Counted from the stretch's first letter, positions 21,525-34,007 are shown. The stretch: 64,000 bases of DNA from Homarus americanus (GCF_018991925.1 NW_024726235.1:8469787-8533786), one strand, 5' to 3'. The notes: a model not told the origin generated them from the sequence alone. Numbers and translations: made by a program.

Positions 21525-24500
21525 GTACGTATGGTAATGTTGGAGAACACGGTTAGCAGTAGATATAGCTTATGGAATTGAACCAATTTTTTGGGTTAGA
21601 TACTATTTTAATGATGCTAAACACAAGAATGCACATAACCTAGCAGAGCCTGACCTAATCAACCGAACCAAAAGAGGTGAAATTATACTTTCAGTCATCC
21701 CTATGTTTTTCCAACGCTTTTTGGAGGCTTTTGAATGATTTTGATCTAACTTAACCTAGATACAGAACCCAAAAACTATATTTAACCTAACCTAAATTCC
21801 TAGAATTCCCCAAATGACTGACATGATAATAATACCACCAAAAAGAACCTACCTAACTGTCTATCTTAGGGGTTCCACCCCCGGATACCCCAGTATAGGA
21901 GGCACAAAGAATTTCCTTTGATATCCAGTACCAATGAAAGCAACTATCTTGAAGATGCATGGTGCAATTTTATGTTTTTTATGGACTTGAGAGTACGGTC
22001 AGTTCTTGCATTGAAACATATTTCTTCTCCACTCTCAGTTCTCTGCTGCATCTTGAACACTTGCACACCTTGCCAATTAGTCAATGTTGACAGATGAACT
22101 CTTGGAGATTGTCATCATCCTCCACAAGCACAGATAAATTGTGATATGATACTGAACACGACATGATAAAGACACCGTTAAAAAAAAATATTGCTTCTCC
22201 CTCAGTCCTCCTTGAGGAAGAACAATAAGTAGACAAACATTCAGCTCACTTATTAACCAATTAACTCGTACGGTACGGTATTGGAAATGAATCAAAACTT
22301 ATAATATGGGTTTCGATTCCTACAATATGATTCTCGTCATTTGTTAAACGAATAGGTTTATGAACCTATACTGGTAGTAAAATTCCCGATATGACGCTCT
22401 GTTGTTTATTGACACTTTAAGCTTGACTGGATTCAAAATTTATTTGCTTACGATTGGAGGATAACACACGCCAAGAGGCCAGATTTTACAGTAAAAATTA
22501 TTTTTATTTACATACTAAGCACATACAGACTTAATTTAAATGTCGTACGATCAGTATTTTGTCGTGTTTTTACCCCGCAATTTCCCTTATCCTTCATGCC
22601 CTGCCCACTACAGGTGATTTATGCTTGTAGATAGAGAAAATGGAAGAAATTTCAAAATATACATTTATAATGAAAATAAAGAATTGTTTTATTGATTTGT
22701 TTGTTAATATCATTCGAAGTACAGGCAGTCCCCAGGTTATGAACGAGTTCCGTTCCTGGGGACGCTCTCAAGTCGAAAATGTAACTAAAGTCCTTGTATA
22801 ATATCGGCCCGCTTAATGTTGTTTCAGTACTACGCCACTAATCTTTAGATACCCAAGATTCGTTTAACGTCCCGATGACTCAGTACAACGTCATTTTCCA
22901 TCGACACGGACTACTTTTTACGGCGCATGTCCCTCTCTCGGCTCAGCTTGCTACATACCTCTCACTCGCGGAACATCACAGCGTCCCCAAGCAACGCCGA
23001 GTCAGTCTCTGTTACGACTTCACATCATTCATGTGTGTTTAAGTGCTTTTGCTCTAAAAACTGTACTCTAACCATTCGAAATGGCTTCCAAGTGCCCATC
23101 AATTGCTATTGATGCTAGTGTAGTGAAGAGGCAACGTAAGACCATTACCCTTGATACGAAAATGGATGTATTAACCCGATTTGAAAAAAGGGGAACGTGC
23201 TGTGGACATAGCCGCTGTGCTAGGTCTAACCCCTGCAATGGTGCATGCTGTCCTGACCAACGTGGACAAGATTAAGGTTAGTGCTGGAAGTGGTACTACT
23301 CTCAGTGCAACTAAGACAACTCGCACTAGAAGCACTGTGATAGAAAATGTGGAAAAGATGCTGGCTATGTGGATGGAGGACCCAAATCAATGCAATACGT
23401 CTGTGAGCCTTATGGTTATCCAGCATAAGGCCAGATCCTTGTTTGACGACATGAAGGAAACAGAGGGTGAAGGATCGAAGGAAGAGACCTTTACGGCTTT
23501 GATGAGCTGGAATCAGAGGATATTGAGGAAGTCCTGGCATCCCATACAGAAGAGCTAACTAATGAAGATCTGCAACTGCTAACAGAACACAGTCCCATTG
23601 AAGACGATGACGACGAAGAAATTGCACAACGAACGCTAACTGCCAAGAGGATGGCAGAAGCATTCAACATGATCCAGCAAGGTATGCAAATCCTTATTGA
23701 TGACGACCCAAACAGAGAACGTAGCTCAAAGATTCAATGCAGCATTGATGACAGTCTAGGCTGTTACACTGAGATCTACAAGGATAAAAAGAAGAGTAGC
23801 ACCAAGCAGTCAACGCTGAATTTATTTTTTTGTCGCGGGACGGCAGAAGCAGCATCTTCACCACAGTCTGCAAGCGAGGAGGAGCAAGCAGCGGTGGAGG
23901 AACCCCAGTCAGAGCAGGAAGAGGAGGCAGCCGCAGAGTCTCAGTGACTCGCCACCCTCCTCCTCCGCTCCCGCCATACTCCTCCCCTCCCGCCATCTGC
24001 CTCCTCCGCTTCACTACCCACCACACACTCGCTATACCACCTCAGCCCATCGGTGAGTACCAATACAAACTTAGTACAGTACTATAGTTGTACGTATATG
24101 TATGCACTATTTTCAATAGAAATGGCAATGATTTTTTATATATGTAATGTATGTCATGGGGCAAAGGGAGGCTCAAAAACGTAACTCCCGTATTTTATCT
24201 ATTTCTTATGGGGAAAATTGATCCGCTTAACGTTGTTTCGTAAAACGTCTCGTTTTTAAGAACGTAGCCCCGACGTTAAGCGAGGACTTACTGTAAGTCG
24301 AAACGCATGCTATGTGCATATCGTACTTACGGAACAATGTCTAAAATCCCACTACACTATATCATAGCTTAAGTCCTTATATATATCTAAAATCGCTTTA
24401 TTTAAGAGAAAAGAAGAAATAGAATGACAAAATACAGTAAATGAAAATATAAAATACTTCATCAGGTAAATAAAATACCAGTACAGTACTGTAAATTTAA

Positions 24501-27500
24501 AGTTTAACCTCGTATGTATCAGCAGATGTTTGTAAGTCGGACGTTCGTAAACTGGGTACTGCCTGTATAAGTGGAAAATATGAATGAAATATATAAACAT
24601 ATTTTGGTGCTAACTGCCTGCTACACTACCCTGTACAGTATTGCCATAATAGTGGAACAGATGGTTAGCACCCAAAGGCCTTTATAGAATTTACTTAAAT
24701 TTTCCACAGTTGTTTTTTGGATGATAGAAGTAACTAATAAAAATGATACCACATCATCTTCCTTTTATTTTATTTTTATTTTTCTCCATGATCATAAATC
24801 ACCTGTAGTGGGCAGGGTATGAAAGATGAAGGAAATTACGGGGTAAAACACAATGAAAGAATGATCACATGACCTGTCATATCATATCGTTATGTGCTTT
24901 GTATTCAGTGAAATTAATTATATACCGGTACTATAAATATTCTGCCAGTGGCTCTTCTTCTGTCCAACTGTTAGATAGGGTGGAATCAAAGGCATTTCGT
25001 CTTATTAACTCTCCTCCTTTAGTTGATAATCTCTCTTCCCTTTCTCTTCACTGCAACGTTGCTTCACTCTCTCTCTTTTATAGGGACATTAATGGGCAAT
25101 GTTCAGTGGATTTGGCATCCTGTTTACCGCCGGCAAGGCCATGGGCTCGCAACACTCGTCTTGCCCGCGGTGCCCACCGTTTCTGTGTGGATGTTGGCAA
25201 GACTAGAATAACCGGTTATAGTACAGTACATCCTTCTTTCCTCACACAGCCAAACTGTGGAATGCTCTGCCTTCTTCTGTGTTTCCATACTCTTATAATC
25301 TGTCTCACTTCAAAAAGCTGGTTTTCCGGCATCTTCGTGGTGTAGATTAATAGTCTTTTTCTCTTCTATTTTTATTTTATTTTTACTCTATTTTTTCGCT
25401 CCTTAGGCCCCATTGTGGGTCCATGACCTGTGCCTGGGTGAGCTATTCCCCGTAAAAAAAAATAAAGCTAGCAGGACGTGCAAGTTTTCAAAATGAGACA
25501 GAATATTGACACTGAAAAAAAATGCGTGTTACAGTGCAACAACTGACAAATGTAAAATCACACAATGCCGCCTCAAGAAAGTTACTTTCATTGGTACCTG
25601 ATTGGCTCGCTTGCCAGACACACAGAAAATCCCAGAGATGCGCGCACACATCTTAATGTGTTGTAGGAAGTTTAAAGCTCAGTGTGCAATATTATGCATG
25701 ATTTGCATTATGTGCACTGAAATAAATTTAACAGTCATGATCCCATTAAAAATTTTGAGAAATAATGGTGTGACCCTCATTAACCTTAACCACATCAGTA
25801 AATGTTACTTACCAATGTTTCTATTAAGATAACGGGTAGTTTAAGTAGGTTAGGTGAGAAAGATGAAGAGATAGTCACTGGTGAATAAAAAGGGTTGATT
25901 TGCACTGAGAGGAGGGTTAACATTTCAGAGCACTAATGACCGTGACTTCATTGTTCATTTGGCCCCGACGCCTATCCCAGATGAAGGAGATTTGAGTTCA
26001 GAAGAAGAAGAGGCTCTGCCAAGTCCCAAGACAGAGGCCAAACCAAAATTTCCTGACTCAATTGCTAAGGTAGTCGACAGTACCATATCTCAGCACACAA
26101 GACAGGTAAGATTTGTAGCAGTTATTTTAACAATCTATTGAAAGTGCTCAGAAGAAGAAATTTTTTTATTTCTTTTTTTCAGGATTTTTCCTTTTTTATT
26201 CATGAACACGTGGTAGAAAACTGACTACTGTATCATGACTTCAGTGATATTTCCTGTTAAAAATATTATTTGAAATTTGAATTAAACTTTAATTAATTTA
26301 TGGACATAACTTTGTTTATTTCTTTATATTCTTGTCTAATACTGGTTAGTCCCTTTATATTTTTATTGAGGAGAAAATAATATTGTACTTGTATTGTACT
26401 CGATCAAAAATTACTAACACAAGAATGGCCCTCAGGTTGTGCGCATGCTGCCAGGTGGGCTGGATATTATTGGCATCTACGTGGTGACACCTCAAGCAGA
26501 GTTTAACTCTTCTCTCAGTCAGTCTAAGCTGCGCTCTCTTCTGGCATTGGCTCACAGGACAGCATCCAGGATTCTGTTAGACACGGCAGAAGTTAGAACT
26601 GAGAAGACTATCTTACACGTTTGTTCACAGACATTCAAGTAAGATGCTGTTGAATTGTGTAAATAATTATATAGTACTGTACAGTACAAAATAGGTATGG
26701 TAAAATGCAGATAGATATTCCTCAGAGTGAGAGGGATTTGTTGTGTATACTGTATCGCATATGATTTCATTATCAGTGTAAATACCTAAACAGTTTAAGA
26801 ATCGGATCACTAATTTATATAATTAGGTAATCAGAAAATTGTGTGATAATAAACCAGTTTTATTTTGTTATTTATTCATTCTAGGATTTTCTGCAAGAGT
26901 GTGGATGTATCCCCCACAGCACCCAGTCTTCCAGCAAATGCTGAACTCAAGTTTCAGCGAGGAGGAATCAAATGGCAGCAGCTGAGTTACTCATACAATA
27001 TCAACCTTAACTTCTGGCTTCCAAAGGACAGGTCGACACAGTCTCTCTATAAGACAATTCTCGTAAGACCTCTCATAGCTAAGTGGTTTCTCCTGTAATT
27101 GTGTAGGTGTAGGGAACTGTTCCTGTGTGAGTATTTTGTGGGTAAATAATCTACTGTTCAGCTAATATATGACTGGTGACCATTAGCGGTTCTGTAATTT
27201 CTGGTGGGTGTTTTTAGACACAGTTTTGTATGCTGATTACTTTCAGTTCTGTTCATTTTCTTGTGCAAATGCTTAGTTTTCTAGATATAGGCAAATTGAG
27301 ATAGCATTCCTTTAGTCGCATCATCAGCTGTGACGTGGCAGATGTATTATGGCTGTTAGTGGTTCGGTAATTATGAGGGACATGGCTGTCAGTAGCTCAG
27401 TAATTATGAGTGTTTTTAGACACACTTTTTATGCTGATTACTTTCAGTTCAATTAATTTTTTTTGTAAAAATGCTTAGTTTTCTAGATATAGACGAGTTA

Positions 27501-30500
27501 AGATGTAGGTTAGGTAAAGTTTTGTTAGATTTGGTTTAGTTAGCACAATGATTTCAGCCATTTTTATATTTTTCACAACATAATACAGCATCCCGTAATA
27601 AAGCTAGTAAACCAATTTTCAATGAAGAACAGCGGACAATCATTATCCGAACAATTACCAACTGTTTTCTCAGGGTGCGTAAAGGAGGTGTGTGTGTGGA
27701 TAATGTATATTTAAATAATATAAGAGTACAAGTACTGTAAAGGTAATTGAGAGTTTTATTGCTTTCAGTTTGTGTACAAAAACATTACATTAAATGACGG
27801 AGTTTTGTTCCTCAAAAACCTAATGTTAAACGAGATTATCACTAAATGAGGGATAACAGCGAAGCACAGAGGGCGAATAACAGGATTAAATGGCAGGGCG
27901 GTAAACACCGAGTACGGTATTCCCTAATAAGAATAAATGAGTTTGTTATAAGCAGTTTCCAAGTTAAACGATGGATTTAACAGCAACCAAATTTCTATGT
28001 AAATGATGCAGTTTTGAACAAATTTCAAATTACATATGTCAAAAATGAAAAAAAGCTGATAAACCTTAAATTGATGTTTTTTATATACAAAAAGTAGCTC
28101 ATTCCACACTCAAACCATCCTCTGGGTGACATGACAATTCAGGCAGGCAGTCACCCGGTTGACTCAGAGTCATGTGGCTTCTGCCGCGGTGTGCTGAGTG
28201 TATGCCGTGACATCACATCAGGGGAGGGAGCACGGCCAGGCTGGCAACACAGATACAGTTCACTGCTTCCACATGTGTGTTCACTTCCTACACATACATA
28301 CCCATGTATCTTTATATTTCTTATTTTATAGTATTTTATATGATACTGTCTTTATTTCTAAGTCACAATAAAGTAATGTAATGATTTTTCCAAAATATTT
28401 ATAGTTTCATTACTGTATATGTAACAATGGCAATATGCATAACCTCTCACAGACCACGTATCCATCTCGCTGGCCACCTCATCCACAGTTCCCCCCCCAT
28501 CCTAGTGAGTCAAACATCACTAAACTGAATTTTGATGTAACATTAAGTGAGAAAGGGTATAAAAAAAATTATCACTAAGGCAAATTAATGGTAAACTGTA
28601 CTGCTTATCATTTCAGACCTTTACTGAAATAATGTTTCTAACCAAGAGCTTGATTTCTGTCAATTTGTTGTGTATTTTACTAGGTAATTCATGTCAAAAC
28701 CAGCTCCTTGAATACTTCCTCAGACCTTGATAAAACCCTGGGCGAAGAACGTGACAGAGAGTCTCATCCTCATTGACTCGGAACTCCCGGATGATGACGA
28801 GCCATTGAATTCGAGCGTAGATGAAAAACCGTCCAAGAAAAAAGGGGGCAGTCGAGGCATCATGGAGTTAGTCCCCCCAAAAGTCTTCTTTGCAGAAATT
28901 CTTGACTCTTGTGCTCCTTTAACATCTAGTAATGGGTTAAATGAAAGCTCTGGTTGTATACGTCTCACTGGAACTCTGGCAGGATTGGCGTTTGTGCATT
29001 CAAAGGTTAGTTAATATTGTCCACATAGTCTGTATGCGTTTGACAAGTATTTAGAAAGTTAGTTGGTCAGTTTGTTTATTTTTAGTTGGTTGGTTGGTTT
29101 TTAGTTAAGTACAGTAGTTAGTTATTTTTAGTTAGTTAGTTTTTAAGCTAATTTTTCTTTGTTTACCATACAGAATTTGTACAATGATACATCTGCAAAT
29201 ATAATTATGAAATTATCATTTGTATTGATTACAGGTACAGTAGTATGATAAAGAATAGTGTATTTAAGGTGTAAAAACAGATGGAAATATTCACATAAGG
29301 TATTGTTGGAAGTGAGTAGGAGACAGAGTTCAAGAACATACAGCCAAGTGTTGTGTGATTTTGGCATGAGAAAAGGGACTTTATTGTGTGAATCTCTGGC
29401 TCAGGCAACTGTGGGAGAGGCCCGTTCTGCCGTGTTGATTGATCTAGTTCGCTCTGTTGTGGCTAGATGGGAGATGCACTGTGATTCCCTTGTGGATGAA
29501 CCACCATCACACCTCGTTGGCCCCATCATCCACGAGCCTCCACGTCGAGTATTTTTAGAAGGTAAGTTACATGTTATGTGTTAATCAATGCTGTATTAAT
29601 TGACTTTAAGTAGTATTGATGTATTTAGTGTTGTGGTTTCTCTTAGGTTTTGAATATACTGTACAATATGTATTTAATTTCTCTGTGTTAATAGGGTTAG
29701 GATACAATATAGACCTTATTAAGTCTAAACAAGCTAAAAGCTGTACAATATTTCCACTTGGACAGCAAAAAGATTTAGCTGTGTCCTCCGTACTAACTGC
29801 ACAATATGAGAATGATAAACAAATTAATCAATATGGTGTTGATATGAAAGCTGAACCTTAAGTGATCATATATGTGATGACACTCATTTACTGGCTGACT
29901 GAGTTCTCTTTGTGTATTTATATTATGTAGTGTTAAAAAAATTACTGAACCAGATACTGTACTATGATTTAATAACCATTTGAATAATGTTGTTGTTGTT
30001 TTTAATGTAAGCAATTTATTATGATTAATTGCAACAGGTAGAGCTTGAAATTATGAAGAGGCTTTATTTTGAGGATGATAAGCATCTAACAGCTAGTTCA
30101 TTTGCATTTTCTCTCCCTCTATTGGAAGATGCCATCAGCCACCCAGGCAAATCATGGACACTTTTTTGTGTGTTTCAGGAATATTTAGGTTATGAAAATG
30201 TTTCAGTACTATCAGACTAGAACCCTGTGGGTATCAGTCTGAAGAGTACCGTACATTCTCTCTACAAGTCTCATGTTAATAAGCCATATTTGTGTGATAA
30301 TGACAAAAAAATAACCTGGACTTCTATCACCTATATATTTGTGCAGGTGGTGGGTTACCTGTGAGTTTGTGTGATTATCTCTTCCCTGGTGACACCTGTT
30401 CTGATGCCTGCCAGTCTGCCAAGGAGCTGCTCAGTGTCAGAGTTCGTAAAGAGCATGTAGATGATACCCTCGAAACTCATGCAGGTCAGGAGATTAACAT

Positions 30501-31102
30501 AATTACACAGTGCAGTACTATACTTATATAAACCCATTACCTTAAATTTCAATGTTTATCTTAACTTACAAGTCTCGCTTTTGCTGTGACAACTTCAGAT
30601 TTCTTTTATAGACACAGTGAAACCTCTATTTAATGGACTATATAGAGAGAGGAAAGTCTGTTATATCGAGGGTCCATTAGGTATGAAACTTCCATCTAAT
30701 GAACTATATCAAGATGAAATCCGTTATATGGAGGTTTCACTGTATTCAAACAACCTTTGGTTTGTCACTTCTTAAAATTCAGAACTGGTGGCACAAATGG
30801 TTTGTGCCACCAGTTCTGAATTTTAAGAAGTAAATTGTGTGCTTGAAAACCCAGGCCAGTGAAACAATTAAAAGCAAAATTCAGTCAAGAACGTCAACTT
30901 GATTTTTTCCAATTTGTCAGATGCTGCAGAGGTAATGGATGGAGGTGATGTGGATGCCGACGGAGCACAACAGCTGGAAGGTGACGGTTCCAGCCGGGAG
31001 GAAACCTGTTCCATCAGTTATATACTATTAGCTGTCATTATTGGCGTACTAGGTATTGGAGTATCGTATATCGCATTGCTAGGGACAAAGGCTTTAACAT
31101 AA
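21429..31102 (+). CDS. odr4: odr-4 homologue (ODR4), complete eight-exon gene
   Basis: Coding exons: 21429-21524, 25929-26105, 26436-26638, 26885-27062, 28724-29005, 29405-29561, 30347-30484 and 30921-31102, all bounded by GT-AG and joining in phase to 1413 nt, 470 aa (the human protein is about 450 aa). Family hallmarks are the N-terminus MGRTVVAEDS with LIGQ at the exon 1 end, RMLPGGLDIIGIYV in exon 3, FKIFCK across exons 3-4, RLTGTLAGLAFVHSK in exon 5, SLCDYLFPGD in exon 7, and one C-terminal membrane helix (residues about 442-464). ODR-4 is a tail-anchored ER protein that in C. elegans acts with ODR-8/UFSP2 in maturation of chemosensory GPCRs. Intron 1 (4.4 kb) is expanded by transposons. 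No break in the reading frame was found. Confidence 0.93.
22784..24293 (+). mobile_element. inner Tigger element nested in the outer one
   Basis: The right end, read inward, is CAGTAAGTCCTCGCTTAACG. The left end (CTAAAGTCCTTGTATAATAT) is a decayed partner. TA flanks are at 22782-22783 and 24294-24295. Removing it rejoins the outer element as GAAAATGTAAGTCG. It carries an internally deleted transposase pseudogene. Confidence 0.75.
23081..23947 (+). pseudogene. Tigger/pogo transposase, DDE core deleted
   Basis: The frame opens MASKCPSIAIDASVVKRQRK, a typical Tigger N-terminus. It suffers a frameshift near 23190, then continues RAVDIAAVLGLTPAMVHAVL (CENP-B-like helix-turn-helix) to KARSLFDDM at about 23455. 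The next in-family segment is the C-terminal tail (DEEIAQRTLTAKRMAEAFN, STLNLFFCR). The whole catalytic DDE domain that should lie between them is absent, so this copy cannot transpose itself. Confidence 0.8.
24925..25458 (+). mobile_element. non-LTR retrotransposon family C, 5'-truncated copy
   Basis: Located in odr4 intron 1. The RT-tail peptide includes LLDRVESKAFRLINSPPLV, LSLFYRDINGQCSVDLASC and ARNTRLARGAHRF; a frameshift then precedes WNALPSSVFPYSYN-type sequence. The 3' UTR has GGCCCCATTGTGGGTCCATG and ends in CCCCGTAAAAAAAA. That same 3' end recurs at 46.7 kb and 53.3 kb, defining family C. Confidence 0.8.
25929..26105 (+). CDS. odr4: odr4 exon 2
   Basis: CATTTCAG|AGC ... CAG|GTAAGA, 59 codons in phase 0. 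It encodes RDFIVHLAPTPIPDE, matching the conserved DYVI-x-LA segment, followed by an acidic linker. Confidence 0.9.
26436..26638 (+). CDS. odr4: odr4 exon 3
   Basis: CCCTCAG|GTT ... TTCAA|GTAAGA, 203 nt, ending in phase 2. It encodes the signature RMLPGG-DIIGIYV and KTILHVCSQTFK. Confidence 0.92.
26885..27062 (+). CDS. odr4: odr4 exon 4
   Basis: TTCTAG|GATT ... ATTCTC|GTAAGA, 178 nt. Its first G completes the split Lys codon from exon 3, giving FKIFCKSVDV. It ends in phase 0. Confidence 0.9.
27184..27495 (+). repeat. duplicated ~85-bp block in odr4 intron 4
   Basis: GTGTTTTTAGACACAGTTTT through TTAGTTTTCTAGATATAG (27207-27290) recurs with about 90 percent identity at 27409-27491. The copies share the motif TGCTGATTACTTTCAGTTC. 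The rest of the 1.7-kb intron has no exon that I can support. Confidence 0.75.
28724..29005 (+). CDS. odr4: odr4 exon 5
   Basis: TCCTCAG|ACC ... TCAAAG|GTTAGT, 94 codons. It contains an acidic, Lys-rich linker and the conserved RLTGTLAGLAFVHSK. Confidence 0.88.
29405..29561 (+). CDS. odr4: odr4 exon 6
   Basis: GGCTCAG|GCA ... TTAGAAG|GTAAGT, 157 nt, ending in phase 1. It encodes ATVGEARSAVLIDLVRSVV and PPRRVFLE, in the expected family order. Confidence 0.9.
30347..30484 (+). CDS. odr4: odr4 exon 7
   Basis: TTGTGCAG|GTG ... CATGCAG|GTCAGG, 138 nt, phase 1 to phase 1. It encodes GGGLPVSLCDYLFPGDT and an acidic helix. Confidence 0.9.
30615..30742. mobile_element. Tigger-type MITE in odr4 intron 7
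   Basis: The left end CAGTGAAACCTCTATTTAAT and the inverted right end CAGTGAAACCTCCATATAAC are near-identical. TA follows the right end. The 128-bp copy is a near-palindrome with several internal repeats of the same sequence. Confidence 0.75.
30767..30831. repeat. perfect 31-bp inverted repeat, 3-nt loop
   Basis: The left arm 30767-30797 (ACTTCTTAAAATTCAGAACT...) is exactly the reverse complement of 30801-30831; the loop is TGG. It lies 89 nt upstream of odr4 exon 8 and 25 nt after the MITE. Confidence 0.95.
30921..31102 (+). CDS. odr4: odr4 exon 8, C-terminal membrane anchor
   Basis: TTTGTCAG|ATG ... TAA. It encodes an acidic Gly-rich linker, then a single hydrophobic helix (YILLAVIIGVLGIGVSYI) and a short tail ending in TKALT, as in tail-anchored ODR4 proteins. 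Confidence 0.92.
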
Positions 31103-34007
31103 TGTCATACATAATTTTTGTAGGTTGTTAATCATTGAGACACTATAGGTAAGTTATCCATCAGAGCAGATATGTGTTCCTAGACACCCAAAGAACATTT
31201 GAGATGGAATTTTTGTACTTTAGAAGAAAATAATATATATACTGTGGCAAACCATGTTATTCAAGCCAATGGATAATTTTGTGTACCAGTAATGGTTTTC
31301 ACACCTGTTCATTGTTGATAGTGTTCAGGATTGTTGGGCTGTGTTGTGGTTTTATGCTCTTCCTTACTTTCTTTTCCTGCTCAGGGTCATTATTCCTTAC
31401 ATCTATTCCTGCACTGAATGTATGCCAGATCGGGATTCTAATATTAAACAGTTTTTCCTAACAGTTTACTCACTTGAAGGTCTGCATTTTCATTTCTCAG
31501 CTGAATAAGGACTTGAAAAAATTAAAGTACTTCTGTAGTTTTGTGATTCTTTATTGATTCGAAGGTGTAGATGACAGTTATATTTCAGGAACTGGAGCTA
31601 TACAGATGAGGAGAAATGTGTTATTCAAAAGAAAAGAGTGTGTGTGTGATTTAACATCTATTCTTGTAATGGTGAGGTACTGTAAGTGTGATGGCACAAG
31701 CTTAATTTATTCAACGAGAAGAATTTTGCTCAACTATATAATAACTTCTTATTGTATACTGTTGTTACTATTTGGATAAAGCCAAGGAATCTAATATCTA
31801 TCTGTCTGTTCATTTATGTCTTGTATGAGTCAGGCTTAACTGTAAAGCCTCTTCCTATACACAATCCTCATTAATGCATGTCATTTCTGGTGTGGCTGGA
31901 TGTTCTTAGTCCAGCCTCCTTACCTGATAGAGAAACATTGTCAAATACAGTACTGTAGATGGGTAGCTCAAGTTTTGTTTGATGGAGAAAGTTTGCTTTT
32001 GGCCCACCCAGTGTCAAGTTTTGGAAGAGAGAAGAAAGTGTCTGACTTTGTCAAATTATGATAGACATGTTTCACCAAACTTTGATAGGTACAGAAAGAG
32101 ACAGATAGAGTTCACCAAATTGTGATATGTAATGTGCATTAGTTGATGTAGGTACGGTATCTGTGTTAGGGAAACTGTGTAATAAATCCTTGGCTTTTAT
32201 TTTCAGTAGATTACCACCCACGACAACTTAATGGCTTATCATTTTGTCCTGCCACAGATAATCTCTGGTATAATGTATTGGACTGTCACATGTAAACTTC
32301 AGTGACTCTTCCTTTATGTTCCGAGGCAGCTTGGTTGTTTTTGTTTTGTTTCTTCCCTAAAGAGGGTTGTTAAATTTCTCCATAACTTCAATGATTTTTG
32401 GCTGTGCTTAACCTTTCCTGGCTTGAACCATGGATGTTTTTCATGCATAGGGAATTTTTTCAAGGGTGACGTAATGCATTTGTTGACCAATTGTATATTG
32501 GTATTTTTTTCCAATTTGCACATGTGTTTTGTGTTAAATTTTTAATGATAACATAGATTGATATACAGAATACTTTTTGTAAGTTGAAACAGTTTGTTCT
32601 GATGAATGTGGTATAATACGTGTTAAAGAGTCTGACTTATTGAATTTTGTACACATTTTTGCTTTATGATTTATTTGGTTGCCAGATTAGGGGCTGTTGC
32701 TTGCTTCTTTTGGCTCTTTCCTAAATACGCTTATTTTATTATGACTTACTGTGTCTGATTGATTTATCAATTAATTTCCTTTTAAAGAGGCAAGAATAGA
32801 ATATACTTTTTTACATGAGAAACATGAAAATAAACAAATAATACTAATGTAACCAGGATATAAATTCAATGAACAATATTATATAAAAAAGGAGAGTGTA
32901 GGGAAAATTGAAGATATTTTTGTTTTAGCAATTTTTGCAGTCGGTGGGTACAGTACTTCTGCTTAATACCTTACCTCTTTCCTGTCACTTTCTATACTTG
33001 CCTAGTGCTACTTTTGTATAATTTTCCCTCTTTAAGATGTCTCTGCCTCTTGATTCATCCCACATATAAGTAGAAGAGGAGGAACGATAATGCAGATAGA
33101 TTTAAGTCTCTCAAATGTATGGTACTGAAAGTTTACCTGTTAAAAGAGACATTCAAATTAGATTCGGAGTTTTACCAGTCTGTTGTTATTAGGAACTTTA
33201 GAAATGCAATGTCGATGTATCCTGTACACGTGTTTCAGTAATAATTCATGATACAGTAAGCTTTCACATTATCAGATTTTGAAGTACTGGAACTCAAGGT
33301 TATTGCACACTTAACCCCTTCACTGCAGAGACACTACTACTGTTTTAATTTGGCTAATCCTAGACGATTTTATTCAAGCCAGAGGGGTCCCATACGCAAG
33401 GGATTAAAAAGAATAACATTTAATTTGCCATTCTACTAATATAAGTTGTGGACAAAGGGTATGCAGGAATGTATGGCTCAGCATTTATTTTCAAATGTGA
33501 GAACAAACTAAACCAAACAAGAGTTGTAATTTATGTAGTGAATATTATTTTTGTCTTTTTATTTCTGCCATGGGAGAATTTTTTATTTTCATATAAAACC
33601 TAAAATTGCAATTACCGGTAAAAAAAATCAACCTGAACATGAATACTGTATTGAGGTTAGATAAGTCTAATTCTCTTCAGTTGTTTGTACAGTGCTGTAT
33701 TTTCCTCCCCTTACCTTGAACAATAATACCAAGTCTGACTCAGTTTACATAGTGTACAGTACATGTATAAACCTTTATATGACTAACACACAAACATAGA
33801 AAATGGCCATAAAATAATAATAATAATGATGATAGATATTGTATACAGTAGTGTACTTGTTAAAAAAATAATTAACTGGATATTGAAGATAATGGAATTA
33901 AAAACTCCAATAATATATCGCTCAAGTTCAAGTGTATGTTAGTAAAAAAAAATTTAAGTAGGTAACAGTAAGTATCCATAATTAATAAATGATCATTGAT
34001 TTATTTG
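31103..34007 (+). other. odr4 3' UTR and intergenic DNA
   Basis: AT-rich DNA without further exons. AATAAA at 32181-32186 is the first good poly(A) signal; several AT-rich alternatives follow. No other gene is supported. Confidence 0.5.
32181..32186 (+). terminator. odr4: candidate poly(A) signal of odr4
   Basis: AATAAA in TGTGTAATAAATCC, about 1.1 kb after the odr4 stop. Confidence 0.35.

Larger units (their letters stand above)
22722..24565 (+). mobile_element. outer Tigger-like element in odr4 intron 1
   Basis: The left end CAGGCAGTCCCCAGGTTATG matches the inverted right end (CAGGCAGTACCCAGTTTACG read inward) with few mismatches. Both ends are flanked by TA (22720-22721 and 24566-24567), the Tc1/mariner-type target duplication. 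Subterminal AAGTCGAAA sequence lies on both sides of an inner insertion, which it accepted at a TA. Confidence 0.8.

Noticed and set aside
30029..30220. A 60-codon frame in odr4 intron 6 with an acceptor-like CAACAG
   Set aside because: In the phase required by exon 6 it meets a stop within four codons, and exon 6 joins exon 7 perfectly without it.
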